From: Rostratula benghalensis
Taxonomy: Eukaryota > Chordata > Aves > Charadriiformes > Rostratulidae
Direction of reading: 5' to 3'
Length of the DNA: 64,000 bases
Assembly: GCA_013399305.1 (NCBI GenBank)
Contig: VXAI01000117.1
Span: 904,356-968,355 of the forward strand
Below are positions 1 through 22,861 of the stretch, in pieces (positions within the stretch are counted from its first letter, which is position 1; each line of letters starts with the position of its first letter). A program made the position numbers and the translations under genes. Under the pieces are notes generated by a model that ran no database searches, was not told where the DNA came from, and worked only from the letters and a program-made list of their open reading frames with translations.

Positions 1-2020
1 CCTGCCCACATCCACCATTGCCTCCCTCAGTGCCCTGGCCCCAGCAATATGGTCCCAACATGGTTGGGTAATGCTGCATTCCTGGGTTTGGAGGAGCAAG
101 GCTCCATGCAAGTGGTGGTGGCACATCTCAAGGGGCCTCTTAAGAAAGATCAAAGCCGAGTGCCTACAACACGCCAGCGTGACATACTGTACAAATGCGA
201 GGCATTTCCCTCTCTTTATGTGCAGCGTGCTCCATAGTTTTGCATTTCACAGCACTATGAAAGCTTCAAGAGTTCCATTTACGTTAACAAGCCCATAAAG
301 CATAAGGTTATTAAACATTGTTTATAGTGCCCTGTCTGAGCAGCTCATTCATTTACCAGCTGGTTTGTTTTCTACTAAAAGCAAGTTTCACAAGGGCACC
401 AAGTTGTAGCTGCATGTGTTGGGGGAGTTTGTGTCAAAAGGACAAGAAAAACATCAGCACTACCATCACCACAGAATGCCTGAATTACTCAGTAGTAGGG
501 ATGGTCAGTGTTTTTCAGAGGTGGATGAAATATCTTAGCTTTGCAATTGGAAAAAAAAAATTGTATTCAAACATTTTAAAATTTATTTTTGATGAAACTT
601 TTTCAGCATTGGCGATTTTCTGCAAATTTCAGTGTAGTTTTCCTGAGGTCATTGTCTTAAAGAGAGCATTTTCACATTTGCGTCTTTGGTGAAAAAGTCA
701 CAGCCTAGGTAATATCATCACCTAGTAATCACCACAAAACATAATCAAGTTATTGTGTATGTGGAGTGATGGGTATCAGGAGATATGGCAGAGTGGAGAT
801 TGTCACCTAGAGTGAGGATTAGGTGAGAGCATCACCACCAGTATGGCGTTGCACAGAGCAGGAATTTGCTGAGAGCAGCTGGACAGGAACGGTTGGGAAA
901 AAGGGGTTAATCTGAGTTTAAGGGAATGCCTGCTGTGCTGGGAAAGGATCACAAAGTTTTATCCACATGGGCCTACTGGGAAGGTGTCACTAAGAACACG
1001 TTCACAATCTCAGGGGCATTTTTTTTTCCCAAGAAGGAAGTCTAAAGTGGGTTTTCTGGCCAGACTTTCAATGGCTGAAGCACAGGGTAAGAAAAGCACC
1101 TCTAAGAAAGTCACCGGTGAATTTTCTTCACTGTTCCTAATTGGAAGAGATAAAGTTAGAGTTTAGTAATCAAGTCTGGCATGTGTTGGGGGAAGTGCAG
1201 GTGGGTCAAATGCCACAGAGAATCAATTACAGCAGGTGCCAGTGTTTGGGGACTGAGGGTTTTGGAGTATGGGGCAGGGCAGAGAGGCACCTCCTATCAA
1301 TGTCTGGTGTAAGATGTCACTCAGTTCTGACAATGGCAGTAGCAACCTGTGTCCAGGAATCATTGGGATGATGTATTTTGTTTTAGACCTGAAATAATTT
1401 TTACAGATAAGAAAATGTTTATTCTGTAAAACATTTTGGAAAACAAATCCAGCTGTACAGCTGGAAATGTACAGCTGAAAATACTGTAAACATGCAGGCA
1501 AAACGGAGGCAGCTTTGATTTTAATTTTTTCCTGAAAGCATTCCCCTCTTTTCAACTAGCCCTGACTTTTAATACTGAGAATAAAGTCCACAAACTTATG
1601 CTCAAATATTAACAGTGACTTGATTGCAACAATTAGTGAAGTGACTTGGCGGATCTGAAGGTTTAAGACATTCACACCATGAAAATTGTGATTAGAAATC
1701 CATTGAACTTAGAATTTTCTTGGAGAGGTTTCAGGAAAGTCAGTTTGTAAGGCAGAGTGAAAAAGCTCAAAAGATTTAGATAAGCAGTGAGATCCCTGGA
1801 AGATCAGATGCTATTTTCTTCTTCTGAGATTCCTTGGGATGGAACTCTTTGGAGAATAAGATAAAATTCCTGTAACTCTTCATTTCAGCCAGAATATATA
1901 TTTTTTAAAAAATACACGCAGGTGTTCCAAAGGGAAAGTATGTATAAGCTAGGCTAACAGTATGTTCTACCTCACATGTTATGGATGTGAGACAACACCA
2001 ACATGGTTAAATCACATCCC

Positions 2021-2031
2021 TTCTTTCTTTT

Positions 2032-2123
<92 letters not shown>

Positions 2124-2124
2124 T
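2021..2124. repeat. (CTTT)n microsatellite
   Basis: More than 100 bases of almost pure CTTT units lead directly into the run of Ns. A short T-rich tract resumes on the far side (2,381-2,398). The true array length is therefore unknown, and the open frames read through it are artefacts. Confidence 0.97.
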
Positions 2125-2380
2125 NNNNNNNNNNNNNNNNNNNNNNNNNNNNNNNNNNNNNNNNNNNNNNNNNNNNNNNNNNNNNNNNNNNNNNNNNNNN
2201 NNNNNNNNNNNNNNNNNNNNNNNNNNNNNNNNNNNNNNNNNNNNNNNNNNNNNNNNNNNNNNNNNNNNNNNNNNNNNNNNNNNNNNNNNNNNNNNNNNNN
2301 NNNNNNNNNNNNNNNNNNNNNNNNNNNNNNNNNNNNNNNNNNNNNNNNNNNNNNNNNNNNNNNNNNNNNNNNNNNNNNNN
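2125..2380. other. Assembly gap (256 Ns)
   Basis: An unbroken run of N lies between the CTTT array and a poly-T stretch. The gap most likely reflects an unresolved microsatellite. Confidence 0.99.
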
Positions 2381-5300
2381 TCTTTTTTTTTTTTTTTTAA
2401 TCCTAGAATCAGTAGGACAAACTCACCCCATCATGAAAGATCTGGCAGCTCCCTCTGAGATCTGAACCCCATCCAAGTGATAATTATAGCTGTTTGAAAT
2501 CCGGGAGTCAAGAAGTAGCCTCCAGCCACTCAACAAAGGCTTCTCCAGTGCTCCTCCGAGGAAGCGGTGCCGACACTTCCCTTCTCCTTTTTTCCCTCGT
2601 GCTGAAACGCATTCGCAGAATTTCCTGAAGCCTCTAAGGCTTTTCCAGAGATCTGGTGGAACCAGACCTGGTATCTCATGAAGTATCATCGCAAGCAAAG
2701 ACAAAGAAACACCCCCACGGGCATAGTTAACGCAGACAAACCTTAATGGCATTTATTTTTTTCCCCCGCTCTCTAGTTGCAAATGTATAATTAATCTCAG
2801 TTCAAATTTACGAGTTTGATCTGCTTCTAGGCTTCAGATGCCTTTGAAGGAAGGGGAAGACTCTGTGATTTGGTCTGGGGTGCTGAGGATACACTTGGTG
2901 TTTTACATGGGCAGATAGCCTGGTGATCAGCACTGGTAAGACATGGAGGTCTCCTGGCTCACAGGCCTGGGGCAGGAGGGCAGAGGCTGGGGTGCATCCC
3001 AAACTGAGCCATGCAGGGCTCTTCATCTGAAGCCACCATTTTCTCCAGGGCTTCTTTGAGCAGTGAGGGGATCTTCAGGCCAGCGGTGGAAACCTTCCAC
3101 AGATGCAGATGAGAGGAGATAATCCTCCCGCAAGCAGATCCTGTGAGTCCTCACTCCTGCAGTGTAAAAGAAAAGAAAGGCAGAGAGATGAAAAACGTAT
3201 CCACTTCAAACAGGGAAATTTCCATTTGAAGTGCCGTCTTCGAGTCAAATCCTCCCCAGCAGCAGCACTTCTTTCCCCTCCCTCAGTAGTGTGTATCAGT
3301 TTCTTTTGACAACAGTTTCATGGCTTCGGGATAAACAAGCCCAACTCCATTTGTATTATATTTTACAATTACAGACAGACCACGGAGATTAAAATTCTTT
3401 GGATGAGTCACCAAAGACGGGGAGGGGGGGAGGTGGGTCCGCCAGGCCCTGTGAATGGAAAACAAACTGAATCCAGCCTTTCATCCCTGGGGCTGCCATG
3501 GAGGCCAGGCCTTCCCTGGGTGGTTGTAGGTGAGGAAGGTAGATCTGAGGGGACACCGGAGCCAGGAGCCCTGCATGCTGTGGAGATGACCGAGGTGGCT
3601 TATCGCCCTGGCATGGGGGCTGGCTTGGGGCTGGGGAGGTCTTGGGGCTCTTTCTCACTCCTTACAGCACAGTAATCATTTCCCATTTCCCCAGCAAACA
3701 CAAGTCACTGAAGAAGAAAATCATATCTGGCTGATCCACAAGGCTTTTATTTTTGTTTTACTTTCCTGCTGGAAGAAAAGGCCTCCCTTAAATGTTTTCT
3801 TCCCCAAAGTGCAGCCTTTTGGTTTGATCACTGGAGCTTTTTAAGTCCTCCTTGAAGCAAATTGACATGAAACTCCGTGTGCTGACACGCGATGCTGAAA
3901 GGTTTCCTGCTGAAAACGTCAGTCAAACACCTCCCTTTCTCCAGTCCACCCTCTTTTCCCACCTTCCCTGATGAATTTGATGTGAAGTTTTATCAAATAT
4001 GCTTTATCAGAAAAAAAAAAAAAAAAATTGGCTGGAGGAAAACCACCCTGTGGTATCCCAGCTTGCCTAGAAAACTGCCTTCACTGTGAGGGTAACCAGA
4101 GGGAGCTGGTTTAGGCTACTGGTGGCAACTTCTCTGCTTAAGGCTACCTTGTGCACAGCTTTAATCCCTTTGTGCAGAGGAAACTGGAACCAGCCAGGAG
4201 CTGCCACCAGAGTATTTTCTCTTACACTGCATGCTTCTTTTCTGTATCAGATTATGATTTTACACCTCAGCATCCAACCCAGCCACCACTCTTCCTCACC
4301 TAGATATTACCTTTGCAGGTCAGAGAGGCAGGTGTAGTCCTGGCCTGACACTGTGATAGTCAGGCTAAGTCCTCCAAGAGCCTTTGCTGGCTCCCTGCAC
4401 AACTGAAGATGCCCGAAAACTTTGTTAACTTTTTCACACCCAGGACCATTTGAGTTTAGATAAAGCAGGAATCAGAGCCTCCTGGACTGCCCCAGTCCCT
4501 TTTTCTGAATCTCCTGCTCCAAGGGACACTGGTCTCTGCTGAGACAGGCTTGTAGAAATATGGTGAGAAGATCCTCGGAAGACTTCTCTGCCTCTGCAGT
4601 TGGCATTAATATTAGGACTACCGGGTCCCATTTCTCCCTCACTGATCCGCTTGCCTAATGGGTGGCTTTTTTGGACAGCAGGACCGCCTGGATGATCAGC
4701 AAGGCACTTCCTTGAGTGACTGTGGCTTTCCTCAGCAGTTTAGTCAGACTCTGGGCTTATTGCATACTGCAGGCTGCAGAAGGCAGTTCTTGCATCCTGG
4801 GCTGCCTTCCCAGCACTTCTTGTCCATGTCTCACCCCTCTGCTAGCTTCAGCCTGCTCTCATGCTGTCCTCTTCTCTTGCAAAGAGAAGTCAAGGCTGCA
4901 AGAGCCACTCAGTGGAGTTTTGCATGCCAAGAACAAGAGGTTGTGTCTTCATGCTCCTTCTGCTGGAGATGGTGGGATCCAAACATCCTTTTGAGAAACA
5001 TGATACCCTCAGCTTCTGTCTCTTAGCACATGAGCACATGCAGATGGGAAAAGTGAGGTGGCGTGTTTAGCACTTCACACAAGTCTAGGTCCTGTATCCT
5101 CAGAGGAATTTAGGCACCTACAGAAGACAAGACACACAGGGCTGCTGCACACCTACAGGGCTGGTGCTGGGCTTGGGACAGTCAGGGCCAAGCTCTGCAG
5201 AGAGGTACTGCCATGCTCAGCAGTGTTTGCAGGTGTAGAAGGACATGGTCCCTGAATCAGTGTTTGGTAATTAAACGGGAAAGACCAATAAAAAATGAGA

Positions 5301-7500
5301 GTGAAGGAAGTGATATTTATCCCTATTTGCAGATAGGGCATCAAGACAAAGGGAGATGAAAAGAATTTGTACGGGTTGCACAAGCCTGTGGCGGATGAGA
5401 ATGCTGAAAGCTCTTTCTGGAGATGCATGTGAATGCCTCAGCCTTACAGCAAACTTTTCTCTCCAGGAGTCAGTGTGTGATGGAGGATTCACTTTCTGCC
5501 AGAGGAGCAGGGAGGAAAGGAGGCAGCAATGGTGCTCTTGGCTGGTATTGATAATCATCAAATAGTTTGAATTCCTGACTGAGAGACAAGGAAACAAATA
5601 TTTGTCTCACAAACAAGGCTTCATGTTTCTCAATCAAGATAAAATTTCTGCCTCATCCACTGACCATTAATGGAAGAGCTCATGGGGTCTGGCAGGAAGA
5701 ACAGACAGATTCCTGCGTGTCTCCTGAAATAATGGGATTTTTGGAAGCCTTACCCAGGTCATCTGCAGCCCTGAGACTGAGGCAGGGAGGGATGGGGGGT
5801 ACAGGAGGAACAAGCCCTCTCCAGAGCAGGGAAAAGCTCCCAGAACGTCACACCACTGTGAGAAAGGGTCTCTCTCTCCCTCCCTGCTTGTCCCTCTGTG
5901 GCCTGGCTGGCTGACCTACAGGTGCCCTTTTCCCCCCCGAGATACATTCCCTGGGAGGGTTTCTGCACTATGGAGTTCTCACCCACCAGCTTTGCAGGCT
6001 CTTAGGGGAGGAGAGCACCCAGCACTGCCTGCACAGTCCTGCCTGTACCCAAAGGCACCCTCCTGACAGCACTGCCCCACATCTTGGGCTAGGCAAAGAG
6101 GTTTCTATGGGTGGAGAGGTTTCCCCTCCACCCCAGAGCTCAGCCACCATGGAGGGGCTTCAGCCCTGCAGACATGCAGTGTCTTACATCAGAAAGGAGG
6201 CAGACAAAGTCCTTTCTGGGACAGGCTCAAAGTACAAGGATAGATACTCAAAATCAAAATGGAAAATAAAATACTCAAAATACTAAAACAAAAACAAAAC
6301 AAAAAAGAAAATGGAGAAGTGCTCCTCACAGTCCTTTTTATATCTGCCTGATTAAAAAAACCCAACCTCCTATGAGAGGTGAATGGAGAAAATCCCTTTA
6401 GCAACAACTACAGCATAAATACATTCCAGGGAAAAAATAATTTACAGTGATACATTTTTTCTTCCTCATCCAAGAAGTGGTTAAGGATTTGGCAGGGAAA
6501 GAGTGGAGGGACTGATCAGCCTACCTATGATTTTAAAACTTGATAGCTTGTCTGTGAATGTCACAAATTTATAGCCCAACAATAATAAGCATTAGTCAAA
6601 AATAAAACAACCAGCTTGCTTTTTTAAGACTTTTTTTTTTTTCTTAAGATTAAAAGCACAAACAGGTTACAATTTTGAAAAGCCAAGAGCTGGGTAACCA
6701 GGTGATTTATCAGCAAGGCACTCTTCTGGCTGGGAAACCCACCTTTTCTTTCTGCCTGCAACTGCAAAAAGGGTCATAAAAACTTATGTAATTTTATTAT
6801 ATTTGGCAGTACATCCTGGAGCCTCCTGAGGACTGAGACAGAAATGAGGTGTGGTACCCAGAGACCTTGAAGGTCCTGTAACCTGAATGCTTGACACAGA
6901 GGGATGATGCTGCCCACAGGGCCTGAGGAGGTTTCAGTGGCTGTTCTGTCTTCCCTCTGCTCTTGGGGGAGAAGAGAACAATTTGGGGTAGAAGCACATT
7001 TGGGTGCTCGCGGGGGCATAGAAGAGCTTTACGCAATCCCTCGTATGCTGCAGGCTAGGCAGGGCTCAAAGACCCAGATCCTCCTTCATTATTCTGAGTA
7101 CTGCACATGATTGCTTTTCATCTCCTTTCCTTCCCCCTTAAATTTTGTCATAAAACCCCAATGTCTTGTCCTTGAGTGTGTATGTTCACAATGCCCGGCA
7201 GGCTGCTGTTCTCCCTGGGTGGCTCTTCCCTATGAGGGTGCTCAAGTTTGATAATTTCCTACCGCTTAATTGACTCGGGTAATAAACTGCTGCTCTAACG
7301 CATCAGGGCTGGGACCTTATCACACACACCCCCATCCCCACATCTTCCCCTGCAGGAGCTCCATCTCTCCCCTCCCCTTGGGAACCGGCAGGGCCCCCCT
7401 CCTCATCTATTTCTTTCTCCCCTCCTGGCACACAGCAGGGAAACAGGTTCCCCAGGTTTGTGATTCACAGGGAAGAGCAGAAAGCCTGATCTACCTAACT

Positions 7501-7594
7501 TCCCACCCCATGCTGGCATGCTGAGGCTGAGAAGAAAGAGTCCAAGCTCCCACCCCATGCTGGCATGCTGGGGCTGAGAAGAAAGAGTCCAGGC
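7501..7594. repeat. 47-bp tandem duplication
   Basis: Two head-to-tail copies (7,501-7,547 and 7,548-7,594) differ at two positions, followed by the first bases of a third copy. Each contains 'tgctggcatgct' and 'gctgagaagaaagagtcca'. No coding role is visible. Confidence 0.9.
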
Positions 7595-10500
7595 TCCCAC
7601 CTCAACAAGAAGCACAGCTTGCCCAGGGGAAGAAAAAGGGGTCTATGCCTCAGTTTCCTCAGGCACTGTGGGAGGAGAGAAAGGAGGAGAACTCTTCCCC
7701 CCCATCCAACTACCTGCCAGGCAAAGCTGAGCCCAAGCGGGAAGCAGGGTGCTTGGTTATAGCCCAGCTAGGGTGGGGGAATGAGAGGGAAGAGCAGTCC
7801 GGGCTGCCCCGGACACCTTTTAGGAACAGACTCCACACAAAGCTGACTCAAACACCTCAGTGTCTAAGAGAGAGCAGCCCAGCCCCTGTGTGTCTTCTGC
7901 TAAGCTAGTAAATGTTAGATTAAGTGCTGGCAGATGACTCCATTTCCCTTTCCTGGTCCTAATCTCTCCAATTAAGACTAGAGATTATTTTGGTTTCTGA
8001 ACTTTATATACAACACGAACCAAAGTGGTCTCCTGGGCTTTGGGAACGAGGGTCCAGTGGGATGGAGATGTGCTCAGCACCACGAAAGCCAACAGCAGCT
8101 CAGGCTGGGGATTGCTTGGTCGGTGTCTGGGGAGGGTGAGTTGCACATTTGCCCAGGGAGCTCAGGACCTTTTCTGTGCCCTCTGCTCCTGCCTCCCTCG
8201 GCTCACACACTGCTCGGAACTCCCCCCAGCTGCAGGGAATGATTCCCACCCTCCTGTTACATATTGCAATTAAAAATGAGAAAAAAAACCCACCAGAAAC
8301 CACATAATTACTGATGCTTTTTGGGTGCCAGGATGTTACCATTCTCCTCTCCCTCCCACCATGCAAGGGACCAAGCACTTGCACCCGGTGTCACCCTGGC
8401 TGGGGAACTGCAGAGCTCCCACTGCCACTTCTCTGGGTGGAAAACCAGAGGTGCTGGTGATCAAAAGCCCCTGGCACTTAGGACAGTGCTGAAGAGAGCG
8501 AAGCAAATGCCAGGTACAGGCAGGGCCCACTAATTAATTGAAGCCTTCCTTCTGCAGGCAGGGGAGCGTGCTGGCACATGCCGCAGGAGGGATATAGCTT
8601 TGATTGCTTTGAAGGCTGGGAGTTGGGGGGGAAAGGGGGAATGGAGGGAGAAGAGGCCAGTTTAAGTGTGTTTATGTTTGAGAGGAACAAAGGAGAGCGG
8701 AGGAGAGGCCGGAGGGTGGGTGGGTGGGTGGGAGTGGCTGTGCCAGAGATGTGTCAGAGATCACTTGTTCCTCCTGGGCCAGAACACCAGCCTGGGACCA
8801 CCAGCAGAGGAGGAAGCTATGTGTGTGGAGCTGTGTTTAAAGCAGGGAGAGGAGAGATAGAGGCAGAGGAAAAAACCAAAACAACAAACTCTCAAGAGGC
8901 TTAGGATGGCGATAAACAGGACACAGGTTAGACACCAGGCTCCCAAACAGCGTGGTGCACAAATACATAGATACAGGTAACATGGCAAGGGTGTACCTTG
9001 GCTAGATCCTAGTTTCCCGTGGCAGAGGCTGAGACTGGGACCCCTGGAGCACCCCAGTTCTGCATCCATTATGGCAAATGAAGCACAGGTGTTATCCCTC
9101 CTCCCCTGTCCCCCCGTCGCCATCTGCAACGCTGCCAGGAGGAACTGCCTTCCTGAGGTTGTTCTTGCACACCCCAGGGGCCGAGGGCTGCCCCTTCTGC
9201 CTTGCACTGCACCCTAGCACTCCCAGATTTAGGGGGCTGTCTTTGAGTGTCATCCACCACCACTCACAAGCCAAAAGCGCTTTCCTGTTTGCTCTGGTGG
9301 GAACAGCACCTGCAGGAGCACCTGGGCACATGGTGAACAGTCAGGCCCTGGCAGGAGAGGAAGCACTGGGCCACGCTGGCTGTGGCTGCACAGCACTGGG
9401 CCCTGCAGCAAAGCCCTGCAAGCACAGAGAGGAGGAGGGTGCCATGGTGGCCACCACCAGAGACAATGCCTTCTGCTTCCTGAGGGTGGTAGCTCTGTTT
9501 TGGCAGGTCCAACCTGTAACTTAAAAGATCTCGTCCTCGGGCAGAGAGTAAGAGAAATGCAGTGAGCTATGTGTTCTTACTAAAAAGAGGCCTGCATCCA
9601 AGGGCTAGTTTTATTGCACTGCCTGAAGGCAGACTTAACTGAGGCACCCCGTGCAAGCCCCAGGGCCAGCAACTCAGGGCCAGCAAACCTCCTGCTGCTG
9701 CTGGTCATCGTACAGGTGATCTAATTAACTGCAGTGAGGCAGGAAACAGGCAAGTGTCCTGCAGCTGGACAGAGGTGAACAACAGCTCAGGGGTGTGGGG
9801 CAGATGCAGATGTCCTACCTGTGGTTTCCTATCAACAGGAAAAAGAAGAAAAAAAACAACCCTAACCAAAGCTTTCACCAAAGCTTTTTCAGACTTTTGG
9901 GGGAAGGGAGGGAAGCACATCGTACATTAGCAGGTATTTTTAAGTTCTTTGTAACCTTCCATGGAAGCAGAGATGGTTCAATAGCCACATTGCCTCTTTA
10001 GTGTTGCCAAAATGCTTCTGCAGATCCACCTGTATTTCAGCACAGGAATTCGAATAGTGTGCCTTTCCTACCTCACAATTTTTTAAAACACAAATTTAAA
10101 AAAAGCTAGTTGACAGCTCTACTTGGAGAGAAAAAAAAAGACAGACTTGAATTGGAAAACCATTTAGGTTTAAACAAAGACCAGGGAGGCATCTGATATT
10201 TTTACTCCTTTTTTTTTTTTTTTAAGTGGTTAGGCAACCAGCACTATCCTCCATACAGCACAACATGTAACCAAAAGTAGTAGTAGCAGCTTTGCAACAG
10301 GAAACCAAAATTGACAGCACTTCTCGCGTCCTTGAACACTAACGATCAGAAGACTTAAAGCATAAATGTGAAAGCATCTCCACAGTACACGTGCTTTCTG
10401 CTTGTTGTAAAAAACCTGAAATTTGTCTCTTAACAGCAGTGGTAGGTAAAAGTTGTAAGGAGAACCATGTTGGAGAAATGCTTATCTATTTTAAAACGTG

Positions 10501-10950
10501 AATGTTTTAAAGGTTCCCTTGCATTCCCTATTGGAGAGTCTGAAATATTTAGACAGAAACATTTGCAGGGAACATGGACTTCTGCACAGGATTTGAGACC
10601 TGACAATTTGTTTTTCAGTCACTGGAGGCTAATTCGTATTTCTAAGTGAAATGATTTGAAACTGTCTTTAAAGGAGTCACACACAAGGACTCACAGCCGT
10701 GACTCTTGCTGCATGTGCTGCCTCTGCACCTGCAGCAAACACAGTATTTGACCTTAAGAAACCACTGAGCACAAAGCGATTAAGACAGTAAAATGCTATA
10801 AAGCGTCCCAAGAGCAACAGGTTTCGGCTAAGATCCTAAACTTAAAGGGATGTTTCATCAAAAGGCACTCGAGCCCATCAATCACTACCCGCTCCTTTTA
10901 CAGGAGTCCCTGGCAGGGCTCCACGCTTGCTTTGAGGTTTTTTTTCCTCC

Positions 10951-10968
10951 TGCCGCCCCCTGGTGTCT
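10951..10968 (-). promoter_or_regulatory. CTCF-like binding motif
   Basis: The plus strand reads tgccgccccctggtgtct. Its reverse complement contains ACCAGGGGGCGGCA, close to the CTCF core consensus (CCACNAGGGGGCGC-type). It lies about 1.3 kb beyond the RTCB stop codon. The match is by eye only, and occupancy is inferred. Confidence 0.4.
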
Positions 10969-12003
10969 GCATTCGGGTTTACGGGCAAGCTCCAGCCCCT
11001 CTCCAGGGAGGGGGACCCGGCAGGCTGGAGATAAGTAACACTCTTGTCACCTTGTCATAACCAAATTCTAAGAACACCACTGTATCGCCCTCCTCTGCAC
11101 ATTTTTTTTTTTTTTTTTTTTATTTCCAAGATCCATCAGCTGTAATCACAAATAGTGGTGGGTTTCAAGCTCATATTTGTACTTAGGAGCGGACACCAGA
11201 CATTTTAGATGCAAAATAAACATGACACAGACACACTTGCAGTGTCCATCTTCCCATTTTTATTTGTAATTCCCCAAATCACCCAGCGGGGATGGTCAGC
11301 TTCCCCTCCAGTCTCAGTTAACGAATGGAAAAGAAACATCAGAAGTCACATCACACCGGGCCTGATCCTGCAACTGGGCTCGCTTAAATCAGAGCTGCAG
11401 GACACAGTGAGAAATATTATCCGATCCAACTTGTTCACACTTAGGACTTTGCTAAATATTGGATTAGCACATCTGTAAGTTGTTCAGTCACAACTTTTAT
11501 TAGGCAAAAAGAAAACCCCAACCACTTTCAAAGCAACAAACTCAGTCCTACTAGCATTTCCGCAAGACTGCGGAACACCTACTCGCGCTGAGCCAAGCAC
11601 TCCCAGTCCTGTGTTAAATGGGAGAGGGTGGGGGGAAGAGGGAAGGACTGTGCCTGAAGCCTAGCTAGTGCCTCTCAACCCAAGTGGGAGACCACTCCCA
11701 ACTCCATATTTCTTACCCAACTGCCACAGAACATGCAACAATATAGACTACACATAAAGGTATCTGCAAACAGAACAACCTCTCCCTGCCCAGAAGCACT
11801 ATACCCTGCCTATCAGAGTACTTCTGTATGCAGAAAGAGCTCCAGGCACTCAGGTGTGGAGACAGCAGGTCTGGTACATACACCCTTTTCGCTGATGGAG
11901 GTGGTCTTGCAGCACAGCAATTAGTGACAACTCAGGCAAGTCTGAGGTCCTGCCTGTGGAATCATCAGGCAAATAGGAGAGGGACTGCATGTAAAAACCA
12001 AGA

Positions 12004-12009
12004 TTTAAT
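12004..12009 (-). terminator. Possible RTCB polyadenylation signal (ATTAAA)
   Basis: On the minus strand this reads ATTAAA, the commonest variant poly(A) signal, about 240 bases after the RTCB stop codon. No canonical AATAAA lies closer. The next on this strand is at about 11,496-11,501. A 3' UTR of 250-750 bases is therefore plausible. Confidence 0.4.
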
Positions 12010-12246
12010 CATTTGTTTGCCCTTTCCTCACAAGGGAAGAGCATCATATAACAGAGAAGAGGGAGGGGGCATTAATTACGCTTAGGAGTGATTAAAAATA
12101 TAAGTATCCTCAACTGTTGTGTTTCCAGAACAGGGATGTGATATCTGAGCATCCGATGGAGTCCAAGAGGTGTGGGAAGATGATGGTTCTAGTCAGTTTT
12201 GTGTAAGGCCTGGAGATGATGTGCATTTCTGCTGCCTTGTCAGTTC

Positions 12247-22646
<10,400 letters not shown>

Positions 22647-22778
22647 GGCGGCGGCGGCGGCGGCAGCAGCGCGGCCACCAACGCCCGGCTCCGCAGCAGG
22701 AACCGACGGCGGCCGCCAAGGGTCAATTCACGCCACCTCAGCCGCGGCGGGGATAGGAGCCGCCGAGGGTCAAACTTC

Positions 22779-22861
22779 CTGAGGGGAACGGGAAGGGGAA
22801 AGAGGGGGGAAAAGGGAGGGAGAGGGAGAGAGGGAGGGGAAGGGGAAGGGGGAGGGGGGGG
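22779..22861. repeat. Polypurine (G/A) tract upstream of RTCB
   Basis: About 80 bases of almost uninterrupted G and A on the plus strand, with many runs of three or more G and ending in eight G. It lies roughly 130-215 bases upstream of the RTCB start codon. Such tracts can bind Sp1/KLF-type factors and form G-quadruplex or triplex structures. That activity is inferred here. Confidence 0.85.

Larger units (their letters stand above)
1..11990. other. Intergenic region, no recognised gene
   Basis: I could not assign any coding exon in this stretch. Open frames here are short, overlap on opposite strands in GC-rich sequence, and lack family motifs or paired splice sites in frame. It holds the CTTT microsatellite and gap, a 47-bp tandem duplication, several homopolymer tracts (for example poly-T near 10,209-10,223 and 11,102-11,121) and a CTCF-like motif near 10,953. 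It lies downstream of RTCB. Distal enhancers or the untranslated end of an unseen neighbour are possible, but nothing in the sequence proves either. Confidence 0.5.

Noticed and set aside
1962..2465. Long open frames reading through the CTTT repeat and Ns
   Set aside because: They consist of a translated microsatellite and gap characters, with no real protein content.
8761..9524. Overlapping 148-codon frames on both strands
   Set aside because: Both are low-complexity readings of a GC-rich stretch. They overlap each other, show no family motif and have no splice or promoter support.
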